Part shown: piece after piece, positions 34,741 through 45,932 of the stretch
Numbering within the stretch: the first letter of the stretch is position 1
Layout: each line of letters starts with the position of its first letter
The notes under the pieces: model-generated
The model's database searches: none
What the model was told of the DNA's origin: nothing
Seen by the model: only the letters and a program-made list of their open reading frames with translations
Program-made: the position numbers and the translations under genes
DNA from: Cristatella mucedo
Lineage: Eukaryota; Bryozoa; Phylactolaemata; Cristatellidae
Length of the DNA stretch: 64,000 nucleotides
Assembly (NCBI GenBank): GCA_009760855.2
Contig: WPIO01000001.1
Coordinates: forward strand, 1,101,001 to 1,165,000
Direction: 5' to 3'

Positions 34741-35590
34741 GAATAAATGTAAAACAAGCCAGCAAGATTTGAAGAGCATGGATGCAAAAGCATGCAAAAA
34801 GATACAACAAGACACAAAGAGCTGCTGGTTAGTAGCACCATTGGTTAGTAACACCCAGTCACTCATAGACAGGTAAGCACACCTAGCTTCAGGGAAAACC
34901 GACAAGCTAACTAGGACTTCGGTAAAACTCTGTAATAAATATGTCTTGAGATAAGACAAATGATGCAAAGTAAATGTTGGTTGCGACAGAAGGCATTAGC
35001 AAGTTCCCAATTTTCTGTAAAAAAAATGAACTAGAGGTCTGATCACAACAAGACCAACGTAAAGAGGATTATGAGAGAAAAATTAAAGGCAAGGAGCAGT
35101 GTGTGCGATAGCACATTGCAGGACCAGGACGAATACCACTGAATTGACCAGCAGGCTACAGAGGGGATTTTGAAGTCGATTTGATGAGTGGCAGCAAGCC
35201 AGTGATGCTCAAATAGAAGCTGTACAATTCGGCATCTAGTAGTAAGACAGTGGTGGAAAGTCATGCATCTTAGACAGGTAGGCTAAGCTTGCTGCCAACT
35301 TACAACCGTGGATAACAAAGTAAATGCAATTGGAAAGCTTTAGAAGTACAACGATGCATCCTTCGCAAGTGAACTTCGCTGAAGACTAGCATTCAGCTCA
35401 TATGCTGATTGGACGACCAAAGATCACGCGCCATCCAGTTCCTTGGGAGTTGCCACTTGCAACACTGGCTATTTAAAACGCAGCAACCAGCAACCTGGTG
35501 CTCCCACTGCATGCTGCCCTTGGCAGATGGAGACGTCGTCAGTGCTGGTGCTTTAAACGTCGTAAGTTCATCAAATGCCAAAATAGATTA
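34741..35590. other. Intron 1 of the MARVEL gene, nothing else recognised
   Basis: No exon or repeat family supported; it leads into an AT palindrome. Confidence 0.35.
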
Positions 35591-35611
35591 TCCTGCTTAG
35601 AGCATAATTTC

Positions 35612-35653
<42 letters not shown>

Positions 35654-35681
35654 GAAATTATGCTCTAAGCAGGAGAATATG

Positions 35682-35740
<59 letters not shown>
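35591..35740. repeat. AT palindrome and (TA)n tract
   Basis: 24-base arms at 35591-35614 (TCCTGCTTAGAGCATAATTT...) and 35651-35674 are perfect inverted copies around a 36-base TA core. A second (TA)n run follows at about 35682-35738. Confidence 0.92.
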
Positions 35741-35741
<1 letters not shown>

Positions 35742-36390
35742 CTATGATAGGCTGCCCGGGAAACCAGTCTGACCTAAATTTAACTTCCTTCCTTGGTCAC
35801 CTATATGGAGAGTAGACTGTTAAATATATGCGATTCTAAGGATTGCAGAGAGTAGCGAGGTAAACAGTCACTGACCTTTAGCAAAAATAGAACATCCGTT
35901 CACTGATGTGGGTTCGCTCACTATGAGCCTGATCAGAGGTTTCGATAGTGGGCCCATCAGGCTCTAGCCTGTATACTGGCATCAAATCAAACATAAGCCC
36001 GAGAATGCACCGACCAATTTGACTTACCATGGACAAAAGGACGATGACAAGCCATGCATTTCTTAAACAGGTCTAGTGCACAGTTAATGAGCAAATGAAG
36101 TCGCAAAAATAGGCAATGAACAGTTGGCTAAAACCTAGGACAAATCCAAAAGAAGAATTTCTATTTACAGGCTGCCTGGGGAAGTCGACTCGGTTGAATG
36201 ACATTGCATGCTAGTGATAGTTGATGAGTTATGATTGTCTAGCACAGCTATGCATTGCTGTTGCTCTGGTGTCTGTCAACTGTTGTCTGTTGTCAACTCT
36301 GCTGCCGATGAATGCAGTTATTTACTAAGCCAATCACGGCAAACTGCAACTTGGTGCACAATTATATTGACAGATTTTTAGAATTTAACT
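35741..36390. other. Intron 1 of the MARVEL gene, nothing else recognised
   Basis: No feature supported. Confidence 0.35.
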
Positions 36391-36394
36391 ATCA

Positions 36395-36790
36395 TGTAGC
36401 TTTATGACTTACTGAAATAATAGTGTTAGAAACAACCGAACTCTTATCGATGGACCAGGTGAAAAGAAACTTTCGGAGAGCAGTGTAGAACCTGAACCTT
36501 TGCACTGCAGTGACAATGGTGCCCAGGCGAGATGAAAGGCGCTCGAGAAGGGTTGTGATCAATAGTGTCAATAACATGCCGAAAGATCGAGCAAATGAGC
36601 ACAGATACTCTATCTATATCTGAATTCATGAGTAGGTTTTTGTACACCTGAAGCAGTTTTAACTCTGTGGAGTAACTAGCTCTAAAACCACACTGGAACT
36701 TACTAGCTGGGTTTGAAGTTTCAATACATGAGTTCATTGGCTGGGTGCTAAGCATACTGAGAGTGGCAGCCTGTTGGAATGGCTGTGCAT
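36395..36790 (-). repeat. LINE family A reverse transcriptase fragment
   Basis: Minus reading gives KFQCGFRASYSTELKLLQVY, KNLLMNSDIDRVSVLI and HVIDTIDH: the Q-x-G-F-R ... S-T-E block and the degraded F-D-T-I-D-H catalytic block of CR1/L2-like reverse transcriptases. Truncated on both sides. Confidence 0.75.
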
Positions 36791-36851
36791 TGCACGTTTA
36801 TGAGACCCACGAAGCCCTGGCCTTTGATGGAAAAGCATCACAAACGAGACA

Positions 36852-36961
36852 GCCTCAGATATGCCTCAGATATGCCTCAGATATGCCTCAGATATGCCTC
36901 AGATATGCCTCAGATATGCCTCAGATATGCCTCAGATATGCCTCAGATATGCCTCAGATAT
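36852..36961. repeat. 11-bp tandem repeat, 10 exact copies
   Basis: GCCTCAGATAT is repeated ten times without a mismatch (110 bp). Since 11 is not a multiple of 3, all three plus frames read the same 11-residue unit LRYASDMPQIC without a stop. Confidence 0.97.
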
Positions 36962-37262
36962 GCATGGCCAGCAGGTCGAAATAGATGCTTGTCACCAACT
37001 ATTGGTGACTTTGTGGAAAAAGAAGAGATGAACCGCCATGGCTGTTGACAGCCCACAGTTAAATTTGCTGGCAGTAGTTTTGCCACACATGGTTTTCTGC
37101 CTTCTGATACCACCCTGTGGCAACATATCATAAGGCTCGTTGACATTCTGCATGTGTATACTGACCTCTTGTGAGTTAGAAACGCAAAAGCTAGAGCTCT
37201 TGTGGAGACCAATCGCACTTAAGAGGAGAAACTAAACTGAAAACTACAATAATAATCCCATC

Positions 37263-38950
37263 GCTTCCTGTTGAATTTGCATAACAACAATAACAATAAT
37301 TCACTTGATGAAGCGCCCTCGGATGACTCAATCTCTTTATTGGCGCTTTACATTTGCTGCAAAGGGAACAAGATCAAACGGTGAGTGGTATCATGCTTGA
37401 TAAACAACATGAATAACATGGTTAGGGGTGACATGCACAGATTCAGCAAGCAAGTGTGGTTAGTGACACCATGCACAGTGTCAGCACGTCTAAGCACATA
37501 AAGGAAGAATCGCAGAAACCCAAAATAGACTGCTATAAATAGATGTGTTTTTAAGTTCTTTTTAAATGTGGTCAAGTCTGGTAATGTCGTGACGCACGTC
37601 GGATGTGAGTTCCGGGCTTCTGGAGCATACGAACTAAATGCTGGGTCTCCAAAGGATTTGAGGTGTGTACGAGGTATAGGTAAACAGTTAGATTCCGAAA
37701 AGTAGGTGGTATGACACTTGGCCTGCTGGGGGGGGGTAGATCTGATAGGTAGGCTGGAGCCAAAGAATAGATGGACCTAAAAGTAAGCAAACAACCTTGA
37801 AGTCGATCTGTTACTTGACTGGTAGCCAGTGCAGGTCGGCAAGAAGTGATGTGATGTGGCAACAGCGATACTCACGACAGACAAGCCTAGCTGCAGACTT
37901 TTGCACCAGCTGTCAGTACCTTATTACACGTGCAGGTAGGCCGGCAAGCAGTGAGTTACAGATGTCAAGTCGGGATGTCGCAAACGCATGGACCAACTTA
38001 GACGTGGTATCCCTATCTAAACAAGCCCAAATTTCAGCAATGTTATGTTTCTGAAAGTAGGCAGACTTGACTGTGGACTTGATGTGGTCGTCTAACGAGA
38101 GGTCACTTTGGAGTATGACACCTAGATTTCAAGCTGATTCAACATAAGATGTGCTGGCAGAGCCAATTTTGAGTGGCAGCTTTTCCAATTTCTGAATCAC
38201 ACTGGATCTGGTCATGACTAGTAAGCTAGTTTTATCATCGTTTAGTTTTTAGAAAATTTGCTGCCATCCACGTACGGATGTCATCAATACATGTAGCTAG
38301 TGAGTTAGAATAATTCGAGGTACTCGAAGGCTGGGAGAGATCAAAGCAAATGTACAACTGAGTGTCATCCGCATGGAAGTGAAATTCTAGATTGTGCTTG
38401 GCAATCACATCAGCAAGAGGGAGAGTATAAACCGCAAAAAGAACCGGACCTAGCACGGAGCCCTGAGGTACCCCATATTTCAGAGGTACCTCAGATGGTC
38501 TTTGTCCATTCACTTCAATACTCTGGAGTCTCCCACTGAGATAAGATCTGAACCACTGCAGAGCAGTGCCAGTGATGCCCAGGAGAGATGAGAGGTGCTC
38601 TAGAAGAGCTTTGTGATCGATGGTATCAAAAGCTGCCGGAAGATCGAGCAAAACAAGCATAGATACTCTACCCATGTCTGCACTCCAAAGTAGGTCGTTG
38701 TACACCCAAAGCGATGCTGACTCTGTGAAGTGATTAGCTCTAAAGCCAGACTAGAACTTCCCAGCAAGGTTTGAAGCTTCACTTCAATATTTGAATTTAG
38801 CTAGTCTGCCACGACTCGGTTCAGTGTCTTTGATAGGAATGGTAAAAGGGAGACTGGGCGGTAGCTGCTCAAATTCTCTTGGTCTAGCTTTCTTGAGAAG
38901 TACCCTGACTATAGCTTTTTTGGAAGGTGCTGAAACATGACCTGAGGCTA
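37263..38950 (-). repeat. LINE family A, longest copy (reverse transcriptase to tail)
   Basis: On minus the copy runs from about 38950 to the tail at 37263 (AACAACAATAACAATAATTC on plus). A 156-codon open piece at 38705-38235 holds LLDLPAAFDTIDHKALLEHL, YGVPQGSVLGPVLFAVYTLP and FHADDTQLYICF. The last is F-H-A-D-D, so the catalytic Asp pair is kept. Further on come AYLSDLPPPSRPSVIP, a PKPGT end and the 3' UTR. Breaks at 38.2 and 37.9 kb separate the frames. The clade (CR1/L2 group) is inferred from the DLPAAFDTIDH, YGVPQGS and YADDTQLY style and the ATT tail. Confidence 0.87.
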
Positions 38951-39588
38951 ATGACTAGTTATGCATGGCAGCAGCAGATCTATGCAACGTAGGAGCAGGC
39001 ACAAACTCTGCTTTACTGAAACGTCTTACGTAGGTACAGGCAAGTGACACAAACAGGTGAGATATGCCATTTCACTTACGTGATTTACACTAACAACAAA
39101 AAATCTGTAAAGCATACAGAGAAGCAAATCTTGGCTGAAAGATAGTATCGTGAATGGTTCTTACCAGCTTGACCATTTTCAACAGTCCTTGCCATGATTT
39201 GAAGTAGCTAATGTTCACTCTGCATTGTACAGAAGTTTCATGATTAACTGTCGACTCGGTTTGAGTGACGGTGACCTGAGTCACGTGCGACTGCGACATG
39301 CCTGACATTGGACCCCTAAAACCAGTCACGAATGATGCTCAGCTCATCCACATGTCGTCAGCCTGATCGGATTGCGGGCTCATTCTCACAGCAGCAGCAC
39401 AGGTAATGCAAAGGGAAGCCAAGCAAGGTGAACAGACAGCAGAACAGAACGCCTCCTGAAGTTGGCCTGCCGTATTTCCAAGCAGCTGCTCTTTGCCTGA
39501 GTCTAGGAACCAGTGGGAGCTTCATTCTTTTAGATCAAATAGAAATCGGTGTATAGATGAGCAGTTCAGTGCATTTATGTTTGTGGTT
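38951..39588. other. Intron 1 of the MARVEL gene, nothing else recognised
   Basis: No feature supported. Confidence 0.35.
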
Positions 39589-39589
39589 A

Positions 39590-39945
39590 AAGAAGGTCCG
39601 CTGCGCCAACTTTATCAACCTCAAGATTGTTCATGCACTTTATAACGACTTGATTCTCTCGCACAAGCCTGCCAATCTGAAATACTTTCCGGTCTGCCTA
39701 GGCATAGGTATGCTCTGTTGATTGTCATCGTTTACATGCTTCAAACCGATCATAAACTCTTTGGAGATAGCACCTTTAGTTCATATGCTTCCAAAGCGTG
39801 GAAATCAACCTCGACTGGGGTAAAAGCATCACCTAAACTTGTGACATTGAAAATAATTTGAAAACCAATCTGTTTGTAACAAAATTTGCTCGATCCCTGT
39901 TAATTGTCCTTTATCGGCTTATCGGTGCTGACATCATACGTATTT
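39590..39945 (+). repeat. LINE family A, degraded C-terminal region
   Basis: CAACCTCAAGATTGTTCATG, GCACCTTTAGTTCATATGCT, TCCAAAGCGTGGAA and GCTCGATCCCTGTTAATTG follow the order seen in the copy at 28.9 kb. Frames are broken. Confidence 0.6.
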
Positions 39946-40715
39946 TCCAAAAAAATTGACAGGCATACAGAGTATTGACAGGTATACAGAGGCCAGCTAA
40001 TGAACACCAGTCATAAGTCAACACTTAAAGTAGTGCAAGTTGAGCACTGATTCATGAACATTAATTACTTGAGATGGACACAAGAAAGTGAACAGCCAAA
40101 CTGCGATTGATCGATATGGATTGCAGTCAGTCAAGTGATGGGACACACTGGTGCTTAAGTCTTTGACATTACAGCAGTAACCTGCCACACTTGGATCCCA
40201 GTGGCACCTGTAGCCAAACTCTTTTTCGTGGCTCAGTTGCCATTAGCAACCAGGATTATGGTCAGCTCAGTCAAACTATGATAAGCAGAATAAGAGAAAG
40301 GAGCCCCACTTCCTCTGCCATCAGGTCATCGACTGTCTTTCCAATCTGGACCAAGTAATTGAGAGATTATATCACGGCAAGTCAAATCAGTGGGAGTATG
40401 CCAGCAGGACCTCCTGGTGGCCCTGCACAACAACTAGCATTCCCCACGGCGATACATTCAAGCATGCATAGAATGAACTGCAGATGTGTGCATCATGGCT
40501 GGCAAGTAGTGTGCCTACGAATAGTACTAAAAGCATAGCAGCTTGAAAATATAAAAGTAATGAACTGCAGTCAACGTGGCTCGGTGGTTTCACACAAGTT
40601 CTAACGACAGTCGGTTTGTATAGTGTAAAAGGGCATCGGCACTGTAAACTGGTTCCTTTGCAGTGTATAAATAGTGCCACAACAGAAATCTAAATCTCAC
40701 CCATTATTGCAGATA
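39946..40715. other. Intron 1 of the MARVEL gene, nothing else recognised
   Basis: No exon or clear repeat. Around 40650 there is only a weak LINE-tail word (TTCCTTTGCAGTGTATAAAT). Confidence 0.35.
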
Positions 40716-40721
40716 TTATGT

Positions 40722-41010
40722 AATGTAATGTAACGTATCTCCGCCTAACTCCACAAAGTCATGAAGACCGTGTGGGTGTTATGCAGGAGAGTTTTGTATA
40801 GCGCACTCACAACCTAAGCCGCTTTCGGCACGCATTCGGTAGCCAACAGACTTCTTCTCATGCAACAAAGAGAAAGTGGGAAGCATAGCAGAGTCAGGAG
40901 AGCAGTTGAGGTAGAGAGTAGCATGGGAGTAGCAGCTCAGAACCGCTGAAAAGGATGAGCCATAGTCGGCAATAGGAGAGTAGTTGTCGTTGCCTAAGAA
41001 ATCTGTCTTA
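40722..41010 (-). repeat. LINE family B, C-terminal region with tail
   Basis: It starts on plus with TATGTAATGTAATGTAACGT, the complement of (CATTA)n, then CTAACTCCACAAAGTCATGA, AACAAAGAGAAAGTGGGAAG and CATAGTCGGCAATAGGAGAG. The 5' end is truncated in the SSAADYGSSF-coding block. A LINE-A-like ATT scrap abuts it at about 41030. Confidence 0.85.
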
Positions 41011-41384
41011 AATAGATAGTATACAAATGTCTTATTATTAGTAAGTAAAAATAAAGGCTAGCTGATTCAGCTGAAAAAGCCTGCCTGGTGGGCCACTCCC
41101 AGCTGAATCTGGCAGAAACACTTCTAATGCTGCAGATCGGCAGAATAACGATAAGCATTCATTGTCTACCAGCAAGAATGGGTTATCTTCCTACCCCATG
41201 TATGACTCTGAATGTACTTGGCTGCTAGAGCCAGTGTTAAGCCTCACTGTATAGCCCAATTCAGAGAATTGCTGCCACAGCCACATATGCTTGTTATGCT
41301 GGTTCACTGGCAACACCGGAACAACACCACCTGTGAAAATGTATTGCTGCAGCTATAAGCAGCTGCAAGCAAGAGTGATTTGTG

Positions 41385-41453
41385 GCATAGAAAGAGGTTA
41401 GGTTTTCTGAGGGTCCTGTGCACATGCATTATTGTTATCATTATTATTATTAC
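41385..41453 (+). repeat. LINE family A, tail scrap
   Basis: GCATAGAAAGAGGTTAGGTT, TTCTGAGGGTCC and an interrupted ATTATTATT run. Confidence 0.65.
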
Positions 41454-41479
41454 AAACCAATGACATCCAATGCAGCAAC

Positions 41480-43162
41480 GTTGACCGGAATGTCACGTGC
41501 CCTAGGGCTGCTATATCTACCAGCTGCCTTCGACACCATCGATCACGATCACGCTACTTTAAAGACTAGAAACAACGATCTGTCTCGCAGACTGGCATTG
41601 TTCAAATCATAATTGTTCTGCGGCGTTCAATCTGCATCCTGAGGGGGTCAGGTCTGATCCACCAGAAAAGCCACCTGTGGAATCCCACAAGGCTCTGCAC
41701 TCGGTCCTTTGCTGTTCTCCAATTATACTCGACCTCTGAGAAAAGCAATTCGGGCCCACAAAATAGGCTATCCCATTTATGCTGACGATGATCAGCTGCA
41801 TTTGTCATTTCAACCTTTGGAATCTGCTGCAGCAACTGATAAACTGAATACGTGCCTTGCATATATTGGATCCTGGATGTCGGCAAATTTCCATTAACTT
41901 AACAACGATAAAACAGAAGTGCTGCTCATAAGATAGACACCCAAAGGCTACGGCTGGACAGAGGCATAAATTTTGAAAGTTGCATCAAGAAGATTTCTCC
42001 ACAGATAACCATTTTGTGTGATCCCTATCTAAAATTAGTGACTGCCCACCACTGTGGCTTACAAAAAATCCTACTAGCTCCCTGATTTGGTCTCAGCTAG
42101 ACTATTGCAGCGCCAAGTCGGCTGGGCTACCGAAAACAGCCACTAAGAAACTGTAGCTGCTGATTAATTTGGCTGCAAGGCTAGTTAACAAATTCCAGAA
42201 GTTAAACCATGTGTATCTTTGCTGAAGGATCTTCCATGGATTCCGGTTGACCAGCGAGTAAAAGAAAAGTTCTTTCGCTGACCCACAAGGCCCACCACGG
42301 CTCGGCTTATTAATGCTTAGCTGAATTGTCAATCATTATAGCCTTCGTGTGCAATCAGGTCCTCTATGGACATCAGATAAGCTGTTCCATTCCTCTTCCT
42401 TAACATCACTGGTGACAAAAGCTTTTGCTCGGCAGGTCCTACACGGTGGAAGTTACTTCTACAATTCTTAGGCAACGACATATATGTATCTCCATCTGAA
42501 ACTCCGCAAAGCCACAAAGACTATATGGGTGTTACACAGGAGGGTTTCGCATAGCAAGCTCATAGCCTAAGCGGCTTTCGATACCCATGCAGAGTTCATC
42601 TCCACAACAAAGAGAAAGTGTGAAGCATAGCAGAGTCAAGAGAGCAGTTGAGGTAGTGAGTGGCATGAAAGTAGCAGCTCAGGACCACTGGAAAGTATGA
42701 GCCATTGTCGGCAGCAGGAGGGAACGTTGTCGTTGAGTAAGAATCGTGGAATATGCTGCCAAAGGTCTTTAAGCAGAGGAATGGAATAGCTAATTTGTTG
42801 TCCATACAGGACCTGAGAGCACGAGGATGCTGAAACTGGTGCAGCAATTCAGCTAGATATGGAGGAGCCAAGCCGTCGCGGGCCTTATGGGTCAGCGTAA
42901 GATACTCTCCTACTGCCGACTATCACAGATCCTTTATAATAAGCTGCCCTCCAAATTCAGCTACGGTTCTCACTGTCTCGGTTCTCACTGTCTCTTTGTT
43001 GCGTGTGATGAATTATATTGCCTAACGAATGAATGAGTGATGAAGTCTGTTGCCTACTGAAAGCTTCTTAGGATTTGAGAGGGCTATAGAAAACGCTCCT
43101 ACTTGGCATTCGCATAGTCGTTGTGGATTTTCCGAGCAACATATGGAGATGCATTACATTAC
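41480..43162 (+). repeat. LINE family B copy split by an inverted family-B insertion
   Basis: Part 1 (41480-42480) has LGLLYLPAAFDTIDHDH, YADDDQLHLSF, ESAAATDKLNTCL, a decayed middle, AGPTRWKLLLQFLGND-type coding and stops at GGCAACGACA. Part 2 resumes at about 42902 with ACTCTCCTACTGCCGACTAT, exactly where the family sequence should continue. It ends with ATGGAGATGCATTACATTAC. The bases between are a separate reversed fragment. Part 2 has a doubled GGTTCTCACTGTCTC. Confidence 0.8.
42481..42901 (-). repeat. Inverted LINE family B fragment inserted in LINE B
   Basis: On minus it reads from CTTACGCTGACCCATAAGGC through PPYLAELLHQFQHPRALRSC and LKTFG to the 3' end near ATGTATCTCCATCTGAAACT on plus. 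It is 5'-truncated at the L-T-L-T-H-K-A coding block, in the same place as the copy at 24093. Confidence 0.8.
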
Positions 43163-43703
43163 ATAGCAAAATGCCTGGACCACGGCTCACATCTCAGATG
43201 GGGTGGTATGTATTGAAATGGATCGGCTACAATTGAGTCAGTTGGCCCGTCCGGGTGGGTGGCGCCAGGAGCCCTTCAGTTTTCCATACAAGCAAATGAG
43301 GAGGATAAATGGGTCCCATTTAAACGAGCTGCATTAGTTTCGCGATAACTTTGAAGCAGCGATTTTGGAATACAGTGGGACTTTATGACTTATTTAGCAC
43401 TGCTGAGCGACAGCTGGCTTTTTCATCTCACTGGGGATAGGTTACAGCTAAGGGAAAGTCCCGAGTAGCCATAGGATTCAATAAATTACTGCAGAAGCAA
43501 ATGAAGAACTTCAGCACTGACAAGAGATGTTGTTAGCATAGCAGGCAAGCCAGCCGTTAGAAATGGGAACCTTGCCAATGCAGGCCCTGCCATTTGAAGT
43601 GGCACCTGTTGGCCAATGTTCTGTTTAGTCATCAAGGTTGGAACCATCATCATCGAAAGGTTAGAACAATAGTGTCATAAGCAGGATTCGATTGCCACCT
43701 CAC
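43163..43703. other. Start of intron 1 of the MARVEL gene, nothing recognised
   Basis: The donor of exon 1 (GTGAGG) is at 43703. Downstream on minus nothing else is supported before the LINE-B 3' end. Confidence 0.4.
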
Positions 43704-43868
43704 CTGTACACTGTAAATGCCTGCAGCCACATGCACACACATTGCTACTGCTGGCCCCCATTGAGCCACAGGGAAGCTCCCTCTTTCTCTGGCCTGGCTT
43801 CCCTCTGGCCTCTTCCTCTTCCACCTCAGGAGCCCCGCCCCCTCCAAGCAGCAGCAGCAGCTTGCCAT
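43704..43868 (-). CDS. MARVEL-domain protein, exon 1 (N-terminus)
   Basis: The donor is GTGAGG after codon 55, in phase 0. The proposed start (ATG at 43868-43866) gives MASCCCCLEGAGLLRWKRKR, a basic cytosolic stretch PEGSQARERGSF, then GPAVAMCVHVAAGIYSVQ, which runs directly into exon 2's VCILACLIAAAVAD to form span 1. The CCCC near the N-terminus could be palmitoylated (inference). The frame is open further upstream to about 44030, so an earlier start is possible. Spliced with 31212-31030, 27366-27277 and 22352-22170, it gives about 206 residues. Family members are usually 150-220. MARVEL proteins act in apical or raft membrane traffic and junctions. Exons 2-4 carry most of the confidence; this first exon rests on phase, a fair donor and fit to span 1. 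Confidence 0.6.
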
Positions 43869-44081
43869 CGACACAGGAGCTAGAAATGCCTGGCATCGGC
43901 CCTTCCGGTACCTATTTACTAACAGCAGCTTGGATGGCTTGAGGGTCCCATTCAGTGGACAGTATGCTAAACATCGGATTAGTCTTACACTAGCTGCAAG
44001 TATAAGCAGTGCAGCTCCATAAGCACTCAAATAAATGCAGCAGTCTAAGTACCATAAACTGTGCTTAATGAAAATAAATAT

Positions 44082-44141
44082 AGTAATAATGATATATAGT
44101 AATAATGATATATAGTAATAATGATATATAGTAATAATGAT
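44082..44141. repeat. 16-bp tandem repeat
   Basis: AGTAATAATGATATAT is repeated nearly four times. A simple AT minisatellite. Confidence 0.9.
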
Positions 44142-44214
44142 AAATCATTAAAGCATATCAAGAGAATTAAACATGCACTGAAATATAGCATGTTAGCTGA
44201 TTAGAGAAAACAAG

Positions 44215-44305
44215 AAATCTTACAAATTACTCGATCGAAGTCCTTCCTAAATAGCCTAGAAAGCAATCAGGGTGCTATGAACTGCATCATTACTACTATT
44301 TGGCA
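44215..44305 (+). repeat. LINE family A, tail scrap
   Basis: AGCCTAGAAAGCAATCAGGG, GTGCTATGAACTGCATCATT and ACTACTATT resemble a decayed tail. Confidence 0.4.
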
Positions 44306-44339
44306 CGATCTCCGCAGTCATAAACAGGAACGTCAAACC

Positions 44340-44960
44340 ATGCTCATGAAAGAAATGACATAAGGAACAGATGGGTTTTGATGGTAAATGTTATGAAGTC
44401 AGGAGATTTGGCATGGGTGGTTGGCAAGTTATAGGATTGGCTTTAGAACCATATGAACTAACGGCATGATATCCAAAGGTGCTTTAAAGTTTTAAAGATT
44501 AAAGTTGGCTTTAACCACGGCTACACCACAATAATCAGATGAGCAGGTGACACGATAGATAGCAAGAGAAGCATTTCAGGTATGTAAGCCACAGCATAGA
44601 AATAGAGGGACCTAAAAGTGAGACTGAACATCAGAGTCAATACAATGTTTGATCGGGAGCAGATGCCGATCGGTGCAAAGAAGGCATAATGCAGTAGTTA
44701 AGAGACGTCCACGAATGACGAATTTTAGTGCACATGAAGTCAGACCTGCATGCAAGTAGGGAATTGCACTAATCTAGATCTCCGAAGGGACTGGCTTAGC
44801 TGCAATTTCCTCACCTAAGCATATCCAAGTGTTGGCAATGCTACGCAGTTGAAACTCGGCAGACATAATTCTGGAGATGACTAGATCATCCAGGAAGGTC
44901 ATTCCAGAACGAGGCAACCCGGCTCTATCTAGGGAAAGTCCCACGACCAACTAGGGTGGC
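44340..44960 (-). repeat. LINE family A, degraded C-terminal copy
   Basis: Plus-strand words AGAGGGACCTAAAAGTGAGA, AACATCAGAGTCAATACAAT and GTTGGCAATGCTACGCAGTT parallel those of the minus copy at 53.9-54.4 kb. Heavily mutated. Confidence 0.55.
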
Positions 44961-45740
44961 ACTATAGCAGGAATGCCTCCGGTTAAGGAGTGGGAAATTG
45001 CAGCCACAATCCAAAAACGAGGGCAAGTGAAGCTAGAGTAACTCCATTGCAATGGCACTTGGCTGGAGAACATTAGAAGTGTTGACCATACAGCCTGTCA
45101 ACCATCCGGGCTGGGTTAGTTAGCACAGCGATGCCAATTCCTCTCAGAAAGAATTTCTGAGTTCAGAAATGATGCTCAGGCAATAGCCAGCACAATGGCC
45201 ATCACAAGTAAGTGAGCTGTTGATGCTACACACGACCACTTGGTTCTGCACAAGCTTTCATCATAATCTGTTTGGCTGACCTTAATGTAAATGTACTAGC
45301 GATGCCTAGATGCTGAACAAATGTCAGCCCATACCCGATAGTAAATAAGGCAGCTTAGCAAGGAATTTGAATGCAGAGAAGACAATAACAAATTGCAGAC
45401 AATACAATAGATATTTCACTTCGGCTACATGTGATTAAATATATGCAAACCTATAGATGTGCAGAGGGAGGCTGTAGCAGAAACCGTTAGCTGATACCTA
45501 CCCTCCAACAGCACGACATGGATGTCTGAGGCCCTCTCAATGCATACGGGCTCAGCAGGCGTAAGCATGCCGAAAGCCGCTTAAGCTTTTTAGCTCGCTA
45601 TATAAGACTCGCCACTGCAACACCACCGCAGTCTTTGTGGCTTCGTTTAGTTGCACATAGAGATATACATGTGCAAACGACTTAAAGGCCACACGAAAGT
45701 TGACATTAATGGCGACATTTTAAAAATTAAGGCTATTATT
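44961..45740. other. Intergenic DNA, nothing recognised
   Basis: No exon or repeat end supported. A family-B-like scrap may lie near 45560-45670 (CTTCGTTTAGTTGCACATAG and GAGATATACATG), too weak to call. Confidence 0.35.
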
Positions 45741-45744
45741 TTTC

Positions 45745-45932
45745 AGCCTCGGTTGCATAGCAGTAGAGTATAGCCTTCTCGGTTTTCACCACCGCTGGCA
45801 GTAGGTAATACAGGATCGCCTGTATTACCTACATCGCCTAGTGCGGGACTCGAACCAGCGACCTGGCGCTCGTGAAAAGTGAGCAGCCTGGGCTTTGACC
45901 CAGGTCACCAAGGTCGATTCTGACGTTGAAAT
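45745..45932 (-). repeat. SINE family 2 copy with an internal hairpin
   Basis: On minus it reads TTGGTGACCTGGGTCAAAGC (A-box region), GGTTCGAGTCCC (B box), a palindrome GTAGGTAATACAGG-CGAT-CCTGTATTACCTAC, then TGCCAGCGGTGGTG, GAAGGCTATAC and TGCTATGCAACCGAGGCTG. Body words match the copies at 25.7 and 62.8 kb. Confidence 0.72.

Noticed and set aside
42481-42901. Twin-priming inversion as the cause of the reversed LINE-B segment
   Set aside because: The reversed segment overlaps the same part of the element as the host copy and includes its own 3' tail, which twin priming does not produce.
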